64,000 nt of DNA from NCBI RefSeq assembly GCF_003206155.1, contig NZ_PZJV01000001.1, forward strand, positions 1,592,270-1,656,269. The letters run 5' to 3'. Below, in pieces: positions 40,078 to 49,604 of this stretch. This DNA is from Salinicola halophilus (lineage in GTDB: Bacteria > Pseudomonadota > Gammaproteobacteria > Pseudomonadales > Halomonadaceae). The notes under the pieces are model-generated. The model had not been told where the DNA came from and made no database searches. It saw only the letters and a program-made list of their open reading frames with translations. How positions within the stretch are numbered: position 1 is the first letter of the stretch; every line of letters starts with the position of its first letter. Made by a program: the position numbers and the translations under genes.

Positions 40078-41055
40078 ATGACACTAGCCGACATCGCCCG
40101 CCTCGCCGGCGTCTCGCGCACCACGGCGAGCTACGTGCTCAACGGCCAGGCGCGGGCGCGGCGAATCAGCGAGGCGACGGTCGCCCGGGTGCTGGAGGTG
40201 GCGCGCGCCCACGACTATCGCATCGACGCTCAGGCGGCGGCACTGCGCGGCGGCGAGAGCCGCACGCTGGGGCTGATCGTGCCGGATCTCGAGAACGGCA
40301 GCTACGCGCGGCTGGCCAAGCGGCTCGAGCACGGCGCCCGCTGCCAGGGCTATCAGCTCTGGATCGCCGGCTCCGATGACGACCCCGCCACCGAGCGCAA
40401 AGTGGCACTGTCGCTGCGCGCCCAGCGCTGCGATGCGCTGATCGTTGCCAGCAGCCTGCCCGCCGACGACACCTTCTACGCCGACCTGCTCGGCGAGGGC
40501 GTGCCGGTGATCGCCGTCGACCGCCCGCTCGACCCGGCACGCTTCGTCAGCGTGGTGACCAACGGCCGCGCCGCCGGCGAGGCGCTGACCCGCTCGGTCA
40601 TGGGCACGCCCGACGAGCGCCTGGTGTGGTTCGACGCCGTGCCGACGCTTTCGATCAGCGCCGAGCGCCGCCGGGGCTTTCTCGACGCCTGCGGTGAGCG
40701 CTCGCGGCATCGCTGCCTGAGCGGCGAGCGCTATGAGCGAGAAGCCGGGGCGGCACTGATGCGCACGCTGATCGACGAAGAGGGTCTGCCGAACGCGGTG
40801 GTCACCGCCTCCTATACGCTGATGGAGGGACTGCTCGATGCGCTGCTCGAGCGCGGCCCGCTGCCCGAGGCGCTCAGGCTCGCCACCTTCGGCGACGATC
40901 GGCTGCTCGATTTCCTGCCGTGCCGGGTGAACTCGCTGCCCCAGGACCACGACCGAGTGGCCGAGCGCTCGCTGGCACTGGCGCTGGCCGCGGTTCGCGG
41001 CGACTACCGCCCGGGTCTCGAAGTGATCGAGCGTCGTCTCAAGCGCCGGCGCTGA
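40078..41055 (+). CDS. fruR: Fructose operon regulator FruR/Cra (LacI family)
   Basis: 325 residues. The LacI helix-turn-helix MTLADIARLAGVSRTTASYV (residues 1-20) with NGQARARRISEATVARVL is close to Cra. The periplasmic-binding-like effector domain follows (LGLIVPDLENGSYARLAKRL). The ATG at 40078 is preceded by GGAG at the right distance; a TTG two codons upstream is open. It is divergent from fruBKA across a region with Cra-like sites, which supports the call. Confidence 0.93.
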   Translation: MTLADIARLAGVSRTTASYVLNGQARARRISEATVARVLEVARAHDYRIDAQAAALRGGESRTLGLIVPDLENGSYARLAKRLEHGARCQGYQLWIAGSDDDPATERKVALSLRAQRCDALIVASSLPADDTFYADLLGEGVPVIAVDRPLDPARFVSVVTNGRAAGEALTRSVMGTPDERLVWFDAVPTLSISAERRRGFLDACGERSRHRCLSGERYEREAGAALMRTLIDEEGLPNAVVTASYTLMEGLLDALLERGPLPEALRLATFGDDRLLDFLPCRVNSLPQDHDRVAERSLALALAAVRGDYRPGLEVIERRLKRRR

Positions 41056-41093
41056 GCACCGGGCGGCCCATCAGCGGCGTTGGTGGCATCGGC

Positions 41094-41891
41094 TCAGAGA
41101 CCGTCGAGTATCTCCAGGGTGTCACCCACGGCGATCTCGCCGCCGTTCTCCGCCACCAGGTTCTGGCCGAAATAGACCTTGCCGCCCTCCCCTCGACGAT
41201 ACCCGGCCAGCGTCTTCAGCGGCTCCTTGTCACGGCGCTTCTCGCCGCGAGCCGGGTCCACCGTGACCATCGCGCAGCGCGCACACGGCGCATCGACGCG
41301 CAGCGTCACCTCGCCGATCCGCACGCGCTTCCAGGTGTCTTCCGCGTAGGCGTCGACGCCGTCCACGACCAGATTGGGCCGGAACTGCGCCATCACGTGG
41401 CTGCCGTCGGTGCGGCGGTTGAGGTCGTCGAGGGACTCCTGCGAGATCAGCAGTAGCGGAAAGCCGTCGGCGAAATTCACTCGCACGCCGAGGGCCTCGC
41501 GGTAGCGCGGCGAACGCTCGCCCAGCCACAGCAGCCGCGCCGGCTCGTCGAGCGCCTCGCTGAGCCAGATATCCACCGACGGATGCGTCGCCCGGGCGGT
41601 AAAGCCGTCGTCCCACACCCGGGTGGCGAGCGTCTCGTCGACGAACTCCTCACAGGAGACGTCGAACGGCGCCCGAGTGTCGTGGGTCAGGGTCAGACGT
41701 CGGCCGTCGAACTGGGCCCGGATGCGCTGCAGCTGCGGATGGGTCCGCGCGGTGAGGAAGGTGCCGTCCGGCTTGACGACCATGAAGCGTCGATCGAAGA
41801 CGAGCCCCTCCTCTTCCACTCGTGCGCGTGCCAGCGAGTGGCCGGCGGTGGATTTGACGGGGTAGCGATGAATGGCGGTCAACGTAGGCAC
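41094..41891 (-). CDS. MOSC domain protein (YcbX-like, without ferredoxin domain)
   Basis: 265 residues. A MOSC N-terminal beta-barrel (ITAIHRYPVKSTAGHSL-like start; GLVFDRRFMVV) and a MOSC core with the conserved Cys pair in DAPCARCAMVTVDP. YcbX and related mARC enzymes use the molybdenum cofactor to reduce N-hydroxylated compounds, and E. coli YcbX carries a C-terminal 2Fe-2S ferredoxin. That domain is absent here, so a separate electron donor is needed. Confidence 0.88.
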   Translation of the reverse strand: MPTLTAIHRYPVKSTAGHSLARARVEEEGLVFDRRFMVVKPDGTFLTARTHPQLQRIRAQFDGRRLTLTHDTRAPFDVSCEEFVDETLATRVWDDGFTARATHPSVDIWLSEALDEPARLLWLGERSPRYREALGVRVNFADGFPLLLISQESLDDLNRRTDGSHVMAQFRPNLVVDGVDAYAEDTWKRVRIGEVTLRVDAPCARCAMVTVDPARGEKRRDKEPLKTLAGYRRGEGGKVYFGQNLVAENGGEIAVGDTLEILDGL

Positions 41892-41947
41892 GGTCGGCTC
41901 CTGCAGCGTGACAAGCGAGAGATCGGAAACGGAAATGCGGGCCAGGC

Positions 41948-42388
41948 TCAGCGGCGCGTCCTGCGCTGATGCGCTTGCTTCGCCCGACAGTAGGTCTTGT
42001 CGTCGCGCACCGCATCCAGCGCCTTCTGGTAGCGCTGGGCGATCCGCGCCTTTTCGGCGTCGGCGTTGCGCGGTTCAATCGCCTCGCCGCGCTTGTCACG
42101 CTTGCGCCCGCCGGGGTAGCGGGCATAGCGCCGCGAGCGGGTGTACCCCATCTGCAGGTACTTGCGCGCCATGTCCATGCCGACGAAGTCGTCCTGCTCG
42201 CGGTAGTCGCGAAAGCGCGCCTCGATGGCCGTGATCGCCTCGGTGGCGTCCACCTCGTTGCGGATCGCCCACAGCGGCAGCAGCTCTTCCTTGTAGGGGT
42301 GGACGTGGAAGACGCCGCGCTCGCCGTGGCCGATGCGGTACGCCTCGGGATGCTCGCGGTAATCGATACTGCTGTCGGGAAAGGCCAT
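41948..42388 (-). CDS. DUF4385 family protein
   Basis: 146 residues. Matches the DUF4385 pattern: YREHPEAYRIGHGERGVFHV near the start, YKEELLPLWAIR, and FVGMDMARKYLQMGYTRSRR in the middle. Function unknown. The start is the ATG at 42388, which has AGGAG upstream; an ATG five codons earlier lies inside the ribosome site. The C-terminus is basic. Confidence 0.85.
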   Translation of the reverse strand: MAFPDSSIDYREHPEAYRIGHGERGVFHVHPYKEELLPLWAIRNEVDATEAITAIEARFRDYREQDDFVGMDMARKYLQMGYTRSRRYARYPGGRKRDKRGEAIEPRNADAEKARIAQRYQKALDAVRDDKTYCRAKQAHQRRTRR

Positions 42389-42439
42389 GCCGATCTCCTG
42401 CAATGTATGAGTGTCCTGCCAAGCGACCGAGCACGAAAA

Positions 42440-42464
42440 AGCGGCCGCCTCGAGGGCGACCGCT
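42440..42464 (-). terminator. Rho-independent terminator of the TRAP operon
   Basis: Minus strand: AGCGGTCGCC and GGCGGCCGCT pair (10 bp, one G-U) around a five-base loop and are followed by TTTTCG. It lies 53 bases after the permease stop. Confidence 0.85.
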
Positions 42465-42517
42465 GTCGTGATCCGCGCACGAAGCCTGATCGAGGGCCGG
42501 CCAACCCGGCCCGTCGA

Positions 42518-45112
42518 TCACGCCGTGGCGGGTGTCGCTTCTTTCGGCGCTATCCGGCGGCGCCGACGCTGCAGTAGCACGATCAGGGCGAACAGGATCA
42601 GCCCCGGAATCCACATCAGCTCCTTGGGTAGCTGGCCCACCGGTAGCTGTACGGCGACGATCTCCTGGTCGAAGTCGAAGCCGAGTTCTTCGGCTTCGCT
42701 GCCGAAGTCGGTCATGTCGACCAGCGTCTTGCCATCCTCTTCCATCAGGTGCAGGCCGAGGCTGTCGAGACGCTCGGCGCCGGTGTCACCCTCGGTCGCC
42801 GGCACTTGAACGACGAAGCTCGTCGGCGCGCCGTAGGCATCCAGCCCGTCGATGCGCACGCGCAGATGCTCGTTGCCCTCGAGCTCACCCAGCGCCTGCT
42901 CGAACTGGGCCGGCGGCACCTCTTCGTACGGCGAGTCGATCCGGTCCATCCAGAAGCCGGGACGGAACAGGGTGAAGGCGACCAGCAGCAGCAGCACGCT
43001 CTCGTACCAGCGGCTTCTGACCAGCATGAAGCCCTGCGTCGCCGCCGCGAACACCAGCATCGCAAAGGTCGCCACCACGAAGATCAGGATGCCGTGCCAG
43101 AGATCGACGTTGATCAGCAGCAGATCGGTATTGAAGATGAACAGGAACGGCAGCGCCGCGGTGCGCAGGCTGTAGTAGAACGCTTGGAAGCCGGTACGGA
43201 TCGGGTCCGCCCCGGAGATCGCTGCCGCGGCGAACGACGCCAGCCCCACCGGCGGTGTGACGTCGGCCATGATGCCGAAGTAGAACACGAACAGATGCAC
43301 CGCGATCAGCGGCACGATCAGCCCCTGCTGCTCGCCCAGCTGCACGATGACCGGCGCCAGTAGCGCCGAGACCACGATGTAGTTGGCGGTGGTCGGCAGC
43401 CCCATGCCGAGAATCAGGCTGAGCACGCCGGTGAGCAGCAGCATCAGCAGCAGATTGCCCATCGACAGTAGCTCGACCAGATCCGCCAGCACCAGCCCCA
43501 CACCGGTCTGCGCCACCGCACCCACGATGATCCCGGCGGTCGCCGTGGCGATACCGATGCCGATCATGTTGCGGGCGCCGTCGACCAGCCCCTCCCACAG
43601 ATCGATGCCGCCGCGCTTGATGTCACCGACAAGCTCGCTCTTGCCGCGAAACAGCGCATCCAGCGGACGCTGGGTGAGAATGATGAAGATCATGAAGACG
43701 GTGGCCCAGAAGGCGGAGAGCCCCGGGGAGAGCCGTTCGACCATCAGGCACCAGACCAGCACCACCACCGGCAGCAGATAGTGGAGCCCCACCATCACCG
43801 TGGGCTTGGTACGCGGGAGCTGCGTGATCTCCTTCGAGGCATCGTCGTGCTCGAGCTCGGGATAGTTCGACCCGAGCTTCAATAGCCCGACATAGACGGC
43901 CGCCACTCCGACGGCGATCACCCAGGAAGCGGCATCACCGAGCGCCGGCTTCAGCCAGCCGATGCCGTAATAGACCGCCGCCGAGAGCGCCATCAGGCCG
44001 ACCAGCCCGGTCAGGAACCCGAGAATCTTGGCAAGCCACGGGCGCACCGGATTGCCGCTCTCCAGCCCCTGCATGCCCGCCTTCATCGCTTCCAGATGGA
44101 CGATGTAGAGAAGCGCGATGTAGGAGATCACCGCCGGTAGAAAGGCGTGCTTGATGACGTCGATATACGGAATGCCGACATACTCGACCATCAGGAAGGC
44201 CGCCGCGCCCATGACCGGCGGCATGATCTGGCCGTTGACCGACGAGGAGACCTCGATCGCCCCGGCCTTGGTCGAGCTGAAGCCGACGCGTTTCATCATC
44301 GGGATGGTGAACGTCCCGGTGGTCACCGTGTTGGCGATCGACGAGCCCGAGATCAGACCCGTCAGTCCGGAGGCGACCACCGCCGCCTTGGCCGGGCCGC
44401 CGCGGTAGTGCCCGAGCAGCGAGAAGGCGACCTTGATGAAGTAGTTGCCGGCGCCGGCCTTGTCGAGCAGCGCCCCAAACAGCACGAACAGAAAGACGAA
44501 GCTGGTCGAGACCCCCAGCGCGATGCCGAAGACACCCTGGGTGGTGAGCCACTGATGATTGACCAGCCCGGAGAAGCTCACCCCGCGGTGGGCGAGAATG
44601 CCCGGCATATAGGGCCCGGCCAGCGAATAGATCAGAAAGATCAGCGCGATGATCGTCAGCGGCGGGCCGAGCGAGCGCCGGCACGCCTCGAGCAGCAGGA
44701 CGATGCCGATGACGCCGATGATCACGTCCTGCAGGATCGGCGCACCGGGCCGCTGCGCCAGCTGATCGTAGAAGAAGTAGAGATAGGAAGCGCAGAAGGC
44801 GCCTACTAGAGCCATCACCCAGTCGGTGTTCGGCATGCGCTCACGCGGCGAGCGTTTGAGCGCCGGATAGGCCATGAAAGCCAGGAACACGGCCAGCGAA
44901 AGATGGATCGAGCGCGCCTCGGTGGCGCTGAACACCCCGAAGCCGAAAAGGAACGGTAGCGGCGAGGCGATCCAGAGCTGGAACAGCGACCAGAGCGCGG
45001 CGACGCCGAGAAACAGGCGATTCGGAATGCCCGTCAGCTTGCGCCCACCGGTATCGGTGGCGGCGAGCTCGTCGAGCTTGGCCTGATCGGGGCCGGAAGT
45101 GTTGTCGGTCAT
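42518..45112 (-). CDS. TRAP transporter fused permease (4TM-12TM) with DUF3394 tail
   Basis: 864 residues from the ATG at 45112. A small-permease (4TM) part runs about residues 30-190. The large 12TM part (about 190-680) has GLTGLISGSSIANTVTTGTF, INGQIMPPVMGAAAFLMVEY-type motifs and GMGLPTTANYIVVSALLAPV. The C-terminal 150 residues match DUF3394 (periplasmic insert and a final helix). It is the membrane component of a TAXI-type TRAP carboxylate importer with the solute-binding gene upstream, 200 bases away across two hairpins. Substrate unknown. Confidence 0.93.
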   Translation of the reverse strand: MTDNTSGPDQAKLDELAATDTGGRKLTGIPNRLFLGVAALWSLFQLWIASPLPFLFGFGVFSATEARSIHLSLAVFLAFMAYPALKRSPRERMPNTDWVMALVGAFCASYLYFFYDQLAQRPGAPILQDVIIGVIGIVLLLEACRRSLGPPLTIIALIFLIYSLAGPYMPGILAHRGVSFSGLVNHQWLTTQGVFGIALGVSTSFVFLFVLFGALLDKAGAGNYFIKVAFSLLGHYRGGPAKAAVVASGLTGLISGSSIANTVTTGTFTIPMMKRVGFSSTKAGAIEVSSSVNGQIMPPVMGAAAFLMVEYVGIPYIDVIKHAFLPAVISYIALLYIVHLEAMKAGMQGLESGNPVRPWLAKILGFLTGLVGLMALSAAVYYGIGWLKPALGDAASWVIAVGVAAVYVGLLKLGSNYPELEHDDASKEITQLPRTKPTVMVGLHYLLPVVVLVWCLMVERLSPGLSAFWATVFMIFIILTQRPLDALFRGKSELVGDIKRGGIDLWEGLVDGARNMIGIGIATATAGIIVGAVAQTGVGLVLADLVELLSMGNLLLMLLLTGVLSLILGMGLPTTANYIVVSALLAPVIVQLGEQQGLIVPLIAVHLFVFYFGIMADVTPPVGLASFAAAAISGADPIRTGFQAFYYSLRTAALPFLFIFNTDLLLINVDLWHGILIFVVATFAMLVFAAATQGFMLVRSRWYESVLLLLVAFTLFRPGFWMDRIDSPYEEVPPAQFEQALGELEGNEHLRVRIDGLDAYGAPTSFVVQVPATEGDTGAERLDSLGLHLMEEDGKTLVDMTDFGSEAEELGFDFDQEIVAVQLPVGQLPKELMWIPGLILFALIVLLQRRRRRIAPKEATPATA

Positions 45113-45213
45113 GTGTCGATCCTGACGTGACAAACCGGGAATGAAGACGCATCGAATGCGACGCCTCTCCTGCGAGTCGGCCGGCGCCATGGGTCGCCGG
45201 GCCGATGCAAAGA

Positions 45214-45240
45214 CGCGGTGGCCGGTTCACAGCCACCGCG
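45214..45240 (-). terminator. Intercistronic hairpin after the TAXI-binding-protein gene
   Basis: A 9-bp stem CGCGGTGGC (45214-45222 with 45232-45240) with a nine-base loop is followed on the minus strand by TCTTTGC. It is a partial terminator between the binding-protein and permease genes and would keep the permease lower. Confidence 0.6.
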
Positions 45241-45250
45241 CTCGCGGTAC

Positions 45251-45268
45251 GGCGCCTCGGAAGGCGCC
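45251..45268 (-). terminator. Second intercistronic hairpin
   Basis: GGCGCCT and AGGCGCC (7 bp, four-base loop) lie 45 bases after the binding-protein stop and have no T-run. It likely stabilises the upstream mRNA end rather than terminating transcription. Confidence 0.45.
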
Positions 45269-45312
45269 TTCAGGACAGCGGCGCGCCGACCTTGCAGCCG
45301 GCGCGGGCCGAA

Positions 45313-46287
45313 TTACAGCCAGCCCTGCTCTTTGTAGTAGCGCTTGGCGCCTTCATGCAGCGGGGCGGAAAGGCCCTGGCTGATCATGTCTTCCGGCTCC
45401 AGGTTGCCGAAGGCCGGGTGCAGGCGCTTGAAGCGATCGAAGTTGTCGAACACGGCCTTGACCGTCTGATAGACGACTTCGTCATCGACGTCGGCGGAGG
45501 TCACGAAGGTCGCGCGCACGCCGAAGGTCTCGACGTCGTCCGGGTTGCCTTCGTACATGCCGCCGGGGATGGTGGCCATGCTGTAGTACGGATACTCGTC
45601 GACCAGACCTTTGACCGCATCGTCGTTGAGCGGCACCAGGTTGGCATCGACGGTCGTGGTCGCTTCCTGGATCGCGCCGTTGGGGTGACCCACGACGTAG
45701 GCCATGGCGTCGATGTTGTTGTCGGCAAGCGCCGAGGCCATTTCCGCCGCACCCAGCTCGGAGGCCAGCGAGAAGACGCTGGTATCCCAACCTTCGGCGT
45801 CCATCAGCACTTCCATGGTGGCGCGCTGGCCGGAGCCCGGGTTGCCGATGTTGACGCGCTTGCCCTGCAGATCCTCGAGGGATTCGATGTTGGAATCCTT
45901 GCGCGCCAGGATCGTCAGCGGCTCGCCGTGCACGGCGAACACCGAGCGCAGGTTCTCCATCGGCTGGTCGAACTGGGCTTCACCGTTGTAGGCGTTGTAC
46001 TGAACGTCGGACTGGGCCACGCCCATGTTCAGCTCGCCGGACTTGATGCCGTTGATGTTGGCGACCGAGCCACCGGTGGAGGGCGCGTTGCAGCGAATGC
46101 CGAGCTCTTCGGCGCTGCGGTTGACCATGCGGCAGACGGACTGGCCGACGACGTAGTAGACGCCGGTCTGGCCGCCGGTGCCGATGGTGATGTACTGCGT
46201 TTCCTGCGCCGTGGCGGAGGCGGAAAAGGATGCTGCCCCCATGACGGCGGTAGAGAGGACCGCAGCGGTCAAAGCGTGGCGTTTCAT
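45313..46287 (-). CDS. TAXI-family TRAP transporter solute-binding protein
   Basis: 324 residues from the ATG at 46287, which follows GAGGTAAG. A signal peptide (about residues 1-27, ...ASATAQ) is followed by ITIGTGGQTGVYYVVGQSVC, STGGSVANINGIKSGELNMG, KRVNIGNPGSGQRATMEVLM and DAMAYVVGHPNGAIQE, the TAXI pattern. It captures a small carboxylate or glutamate-like solute for the downstream permease. The order binding protein then permease is as in other TAXI operons. Confidence 0.95.
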   Translation of the reverse strand: MKRHALTAAVLSTAVMGAASFSASATAQETQYITIGTGGQTGVYYVVGQSVCRMVNRSAEELGIRCNAPSTGGSVANINGIKSGELNMGVAQSDVQYNAYNGEAQFDQPMENLRSVFAVHGEPLTILARKDSNIESLEDLQGKRVNIGNPGSGQRATMEVLMDAEGWDTSVFSLASELGAAEMASALADNNIDAMAYVVGHPNGAIQEATTTVDANLVPLNDDAVKGLVDEYPYYSMATIPGGMYEGNPDDVETFGVRATFVTSADVDDEVVYQTVKAVFDNFDRFKRLHPAFGNLEPEDMISQGLSAPLHEGAKRYYKEQGWL

Positions 46288-46504
46288 GCGCTTACCTCGA
46301 AATTCCCATTTATTGTGTCGGCCGCCGAGCGACCCCGTTGAAGCGGGCTGGCGGCAGGCCATCGCGATCGCGACTGCCGCGCCGTGCAGGTTACCTTACG
46401 CAACACGGCTCCCATCGGATAGCGTAGCCTGACGCCGCGTCATCATATAGCGACTTCGGGTCCGGCAAAACTCCCCTTTGGGCGCGGTTTCGAGGCCGCC
46501 TGGC

Positions 46505-47008
46505 TCAGCGCTCGCCGAGCCAGGCCGAGAGGTCGATCCGATCGCCGACCGCCAGATCGTGCGCCTCGAAATAGCCCGCATTGACCTCGAGCGCGGCGCG
46601 AAACGGCTCGCCGGCGGGATAGACCGGGCACGCCTGGGCGTTTTGTGCCCGACACGGCGACATCGTCTTCAGCGCGCGAATTCGGCCGTCACCGCCGAGG
46701 AAGGCGATATCCAGCGGGATGCGCGTGCGATACATCCAGAACGCATTGGCACCGGCCTGCTCGCGGTCGTAGAGAAAGAGCATCCCCGCGTCCGCGGCCA
46801 GGGAGTCTCGCTCCATCAATCCGCGGGCGCGGCCCTGGGCCGTGTCGACCACTTCCACATCGAGCGTGTACGCCTGGGTGCCGTTGTCCAACGTCAGACG
46901 ATGGCTCGCGCCGTCTTCGGCCGGGGCTGCACCGGCAGCCGTGGAGAGAGAAGCCGCGACGATGACGAAGGCAGCCAGGGCAGTGCGGCGAGGTGACGTG
47001 ACACTCAT
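46505..47008 (-). CDS. Secreted DUF192 family protein
   Basis: 167 residues from the ATG at 47008. An N-terminal signal peptide (about 1-28, ...AAGAAPA) is followed by a DUF192 domain: VEVVDTAQGRARGLMERDSL, FWMYRTRIPLDIAFLGGDG and LEVNAGYFEAHDLAVGDRI. The function of DUF192 is unknown. It stands alone, divergent from the EamA gene. Confidence 0.88.
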   Translation of the reverse strand: MSVTSPRRTALAAFVIVAASLSTAAGAAPAEDGASHRLTLDNGTQAYTLDVEVVDTAQGRARGLMERDSLAADAGMLFLYDREQAGANAFWMYRTRIPLDIAFLGGDGRIRALKTMSPCRAQNAQACPVYPAGEPFRAALEVNAGYFEAHDLAVGDRIDLSAWLGER

Positions 47009-47183
47009 GAGGGAATCGGCCTTTTCATCAAACCGCTTCGGGGCGGGTTCACGGATCGCACCGCGACGACGCGGGCGCGGGCGGTTCAAAATCCTCTTGC
47101 GATCGAATCGCACCCTGAGACAATGACGCCCCCTTCGCCTGGCGTCCACCGCGACGCGCCGTCACCGACCAGGAGTGTCGTCA

Positions 47184-48050
47184 GTGCCCCCCAAGGATCT
47201 CGCGATCGGCCTCGGCATCATCGTCATCTGGGCGTTCAACATCATCGTCATCAAGCTCGGCGTGGCGGATCTGCCGCCGCTGCTGGTGACGCTCTTGCGT
47301 TTCGCTCTGGTCGCGCTGCTGGTCGTCCCTTTTACCCGTATCACCCGGGTGCAGCTGCCGTGGATCCTGCTGCTGGCGGTGACCTTCGGCGGGCTCCACT
47401 TCCCGCTGCTCTTCCTGGGCCTTGCACACGCCGAGGCGGGTACCGGCGCGCTGCTGGTTCAGATGGGCACCCCCTTCGCGACGATACTGGCGGCGCTGTT
47501 TCTCGGCGAGCGGCTGAGCCCGCGGCGCATCACCGGGCTCGCGCTCGCCTTCGGCGGCGTGGTGATCCTCGCTGGCGGGCCGACGCTGCCGCCGCCCGCC
47601 TCTACCGCCCTGCTGCTCGCCAGCGCCTTCTTCTGGGCGGTCTCCACACTGCTGATCAAGTTCGCCCCGCCCATTGCGCCGCTGACCATGACCGGCTGGA
47701 TCGCGCTGTTCGCCATCCCGCTGGTGGGGCTCGGCAGCGCGCTGTTCGAAAGCGGCCAGTGGGCGGCGATCCGCCACGCCGGCTGGGCCGGCTGGGGCGC
47801 CGTCTTCTATACCGCAGTGATGTCCTCCATCGCCGCCTACGGCCTCTGGTATCGCCTGCTGCAGAAACATCCGGTGAGCCGAGTGGTGCCGCTGACGCTG
47901 CTGATGCCGGTGTTCGCCGTACTCCTCGGGGTTTGGCTGCTCGACGACTCGCTAGGTATTCATAAGGTGCTCGGCGGGCTGACGGTGATCGTCGGCCTGG
48001 CGGTGATCAACATCCCGCTTCGTCGTCTTCGCCGGCCACGGCTGCGCTGA
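47184..48050 (+). CDS. EamA/DMT family transporter
   Basis: 288 residues with ten predicted helices arranged as two EamA repeats (LAIGLGIIVIWAFNIIVIKL at the start; MTGWIALFAIPLVGLGSALF in the second half). Members export amino acids or other metabolites; the substrate here is unknown. The start is taken as GTG at 47184, because AGGAG at 47171-47175 gives good spacing. The GTG at 47175 overlaps that ribosome site. Confidence 0.87.
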   Translation: MPPKDLAIGLGIIVIWAFNIIVIKLGVADLPPLLVTLLRFALVALLVVPFTRITRVQLPWILLLAVTFGGLHFPLLFLGLAHAEAGTGALLVQMGTPFATILAALFLGERLSPRRITGLALAFGGVVILAGGPTLPPPASTALLLASAFFWAVSTLLIKFAPPIAPLTMTGWIALFAIPLVGLGSALFESGQWAAIRHAGWAGWGAVFYTAVMSSIAAYGLWYRLLQKHPVSRVVPLTLLMPVFAVLLGVWLLDDSLGIHKVLGGLTVIVGLAVINIPLRRLRRPRLR

Positions 48051-48172
48051 GCCGCCAAGGCGGGTTTCAGATCAGTCCATCGGCGTCATCCAAGGGCTCT
48101 GCCTCCCCCGCTCGCGGCGACGCCACGCTTCAACCGTTCGCTTCAGATTCCGTCGACCAAGAGTGACCGCCC

Positions 48173-48628
48173 ATGAGCCCCGACACCCTGCGCATCGCCG
48201 AAATGACCCTCGACGACCACCCCGACTTCCTGGCGATGATGCGCCGCACGCCGGGCGTGGTGATTCGTAACGCCGACGGCTTCGACGCCACCGCGCGCTA
48301 TCTCGACCGCAATCCGGGCATGAGCTTCGTCGCTCGCCACGCCGAGCACGACGGCATCGTCGGCTGCGCCATGGCGGGCCACGACGGCCGCCGCGGCTAT
48401 CTGCAGCACGTGATGGTCGAGCCGGCGTTTCGCGGTTTGGGGATCGCCCGCGACCTCGTCAAGCGCTCCCTCGACGCCCTGCTCGCCGCGGGCATCGAGA
48501 AGGTGCACCTGGATACGCTGGCAGAGAACGCGGACGCCCACCGCTTCTGGGAGCATCTGGGCTGGGCGAATCGCAACGCCGAGATCGTCAAGTTCTCGCG
48601 GGTGCTGGTGGACGACCCCGAGGCGTGA
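48173..48628 (+). CDS. GNAT family N-acetyltransferase
   Basis: 151 residues. The acetyl-CoA-binding block is HVMVEPAFRGLGIARDLVKR (about residues 81-100), and the C-terminal part has NADAHRFWEHLGWANR. The acceptor is unknown. It lies tail-to-tail with the siderophore ABC operon, without a visible terminator in the 57-base gap. Confidence 0.88.
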   Translation: MSPDTLRIAEMTLDDHPDFLAMMRRTPGVVIRNADGFDATARYLDRNPGMSFVARHAEHDGIVGCAMAGHDGRRGYLQHVMVEPAFRGLGIARDLVKRSLDALLAAGIEKVHLDTLAENADAHRFWEHLGWANRNAEIVKFSRVLVDDPEA

Positions 48629-48685
48629 ACGTCTCCGAACGCTGGAACGCCGCGGCATTGGAGGCGGGTCACAGGATCGACCCGG

Positions 48686-49561
48686 CTATTCGGCGCGGAT
48701 CGAACGCACGTTGGTGAGAATCGGGCTGTTGGTCGCCGGGTCGAGCAGTAGATCGCAGGTCACCCCGTAAAGGCGGCGAACCAGCTCGGGGGTGACCACC
48801 TCGCTCGGCGTGCCGGCGGCGATGATCCGGCCGTCGAGCATCGCCACGAGATGGTCGGCGTAGCGACAGGCGCTGACCAGATCGTGAACCACCATGGCGA
48901 GGGTCTTGCCCGCCGCGGCCAGCTCGCGGATCAGCTCGAACACCTCGAGCTGGTGGCCGAGATCCAGCGCCGAGGTGGGCTCGTCGAGCAGCAGCAGCGG
49001 CGTCTGCTGGGCGATTGCCATGGCGATCCAGGCGCGCTGACGCTGGCCGCCGGACATCGCGTCCAGCGGGCGGTCGGCGAGCGCATGCAGGTTGGCGGCG
49101 GTGAGCGCCTCGTCGACGATGCGGCGATCCTCGGCCGACCACTGACGCATCAGGCCCTGGTGCGGCTGACGCCCGAACTGGATCAGCTCGGCGACGGTAA
49201 GCCCCTCCGGCGCATGAGTCTCCTGGGGCAGCAGTGCAAGCTTGCGCGCCACCTCCCGCGCCGGCAGCCGCTGAATGTCGTCGCCGTCGAGCAGCACCGC
49301 GCCGGCGTCCGGCAGATGCAGTCGCGAAAGACTCGCCAGCAGCGTCGACTTGCCGCAGCCGTTGGGGCCGACGATCGCCGTCACCTTGCCCGCCGGCAGC
49401 GACAGCGACAGGTCATCGATCACCGGACGCCGACCGCGTCCTCGCCCGTAGCTTGCATGGAGCGATTGCGCCGCCAGCGGCGAGCCGGCGCCATCGGTGT
49501 GATCGGCGTGGGTATCCGCGGCGTCGAGGGGGGAAGCGGTGGCGTTCGAAGCGGGGGTCAT
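48686..49561 (-). CDS. Iron-siderophore ABC transporter ATP-binding protein (FepC-like)
   Basis: 291 residues. Walker A GPNGCGKST (about residues 65-73), signature LDAMSGGQRQRAWIAMAIAQ, Walker B LLLLDEPTSALD and the H-loop MVVHDL are all intact. The first 30 residues are a low-complexity extension. The last gene of the uptake operon, 43 bases after the second permease. GAGAGA precedes the ATG. It powers ferric-siderophore import across the inner membrane. Confidence 0.94.
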   Translation of the reverse strand: MTPASNATASPLDAADTHADHTDGAGSPLAAQSLHASYGRGRGRRPVIDDLSLSLPAGKVTAIVGPNGCGKSTLLASLSRLHLPDAGAVLLDGDDIQRLPAREVARKLALLPQETHAPEGLTVAELIQFGRQPHQGLMRQWSAEDRRIVDEALTAANLHALADRPLDAMSGGQRQRAWIAMAIAQQTPLLLLDEPTSALDLGHQLEVFELIRELAAAGKTLAMVVHDLVSACRYADHLVAMLDGRIIAAGTPSEVVTPELVRRLYGVTCDLLLDPATNSPILTNVRSIRAE

Positions 49562-49604
49562 GGGATCTCTCGTTGTATGCGAACCGACATCGTGATGATG
49601 CCGG

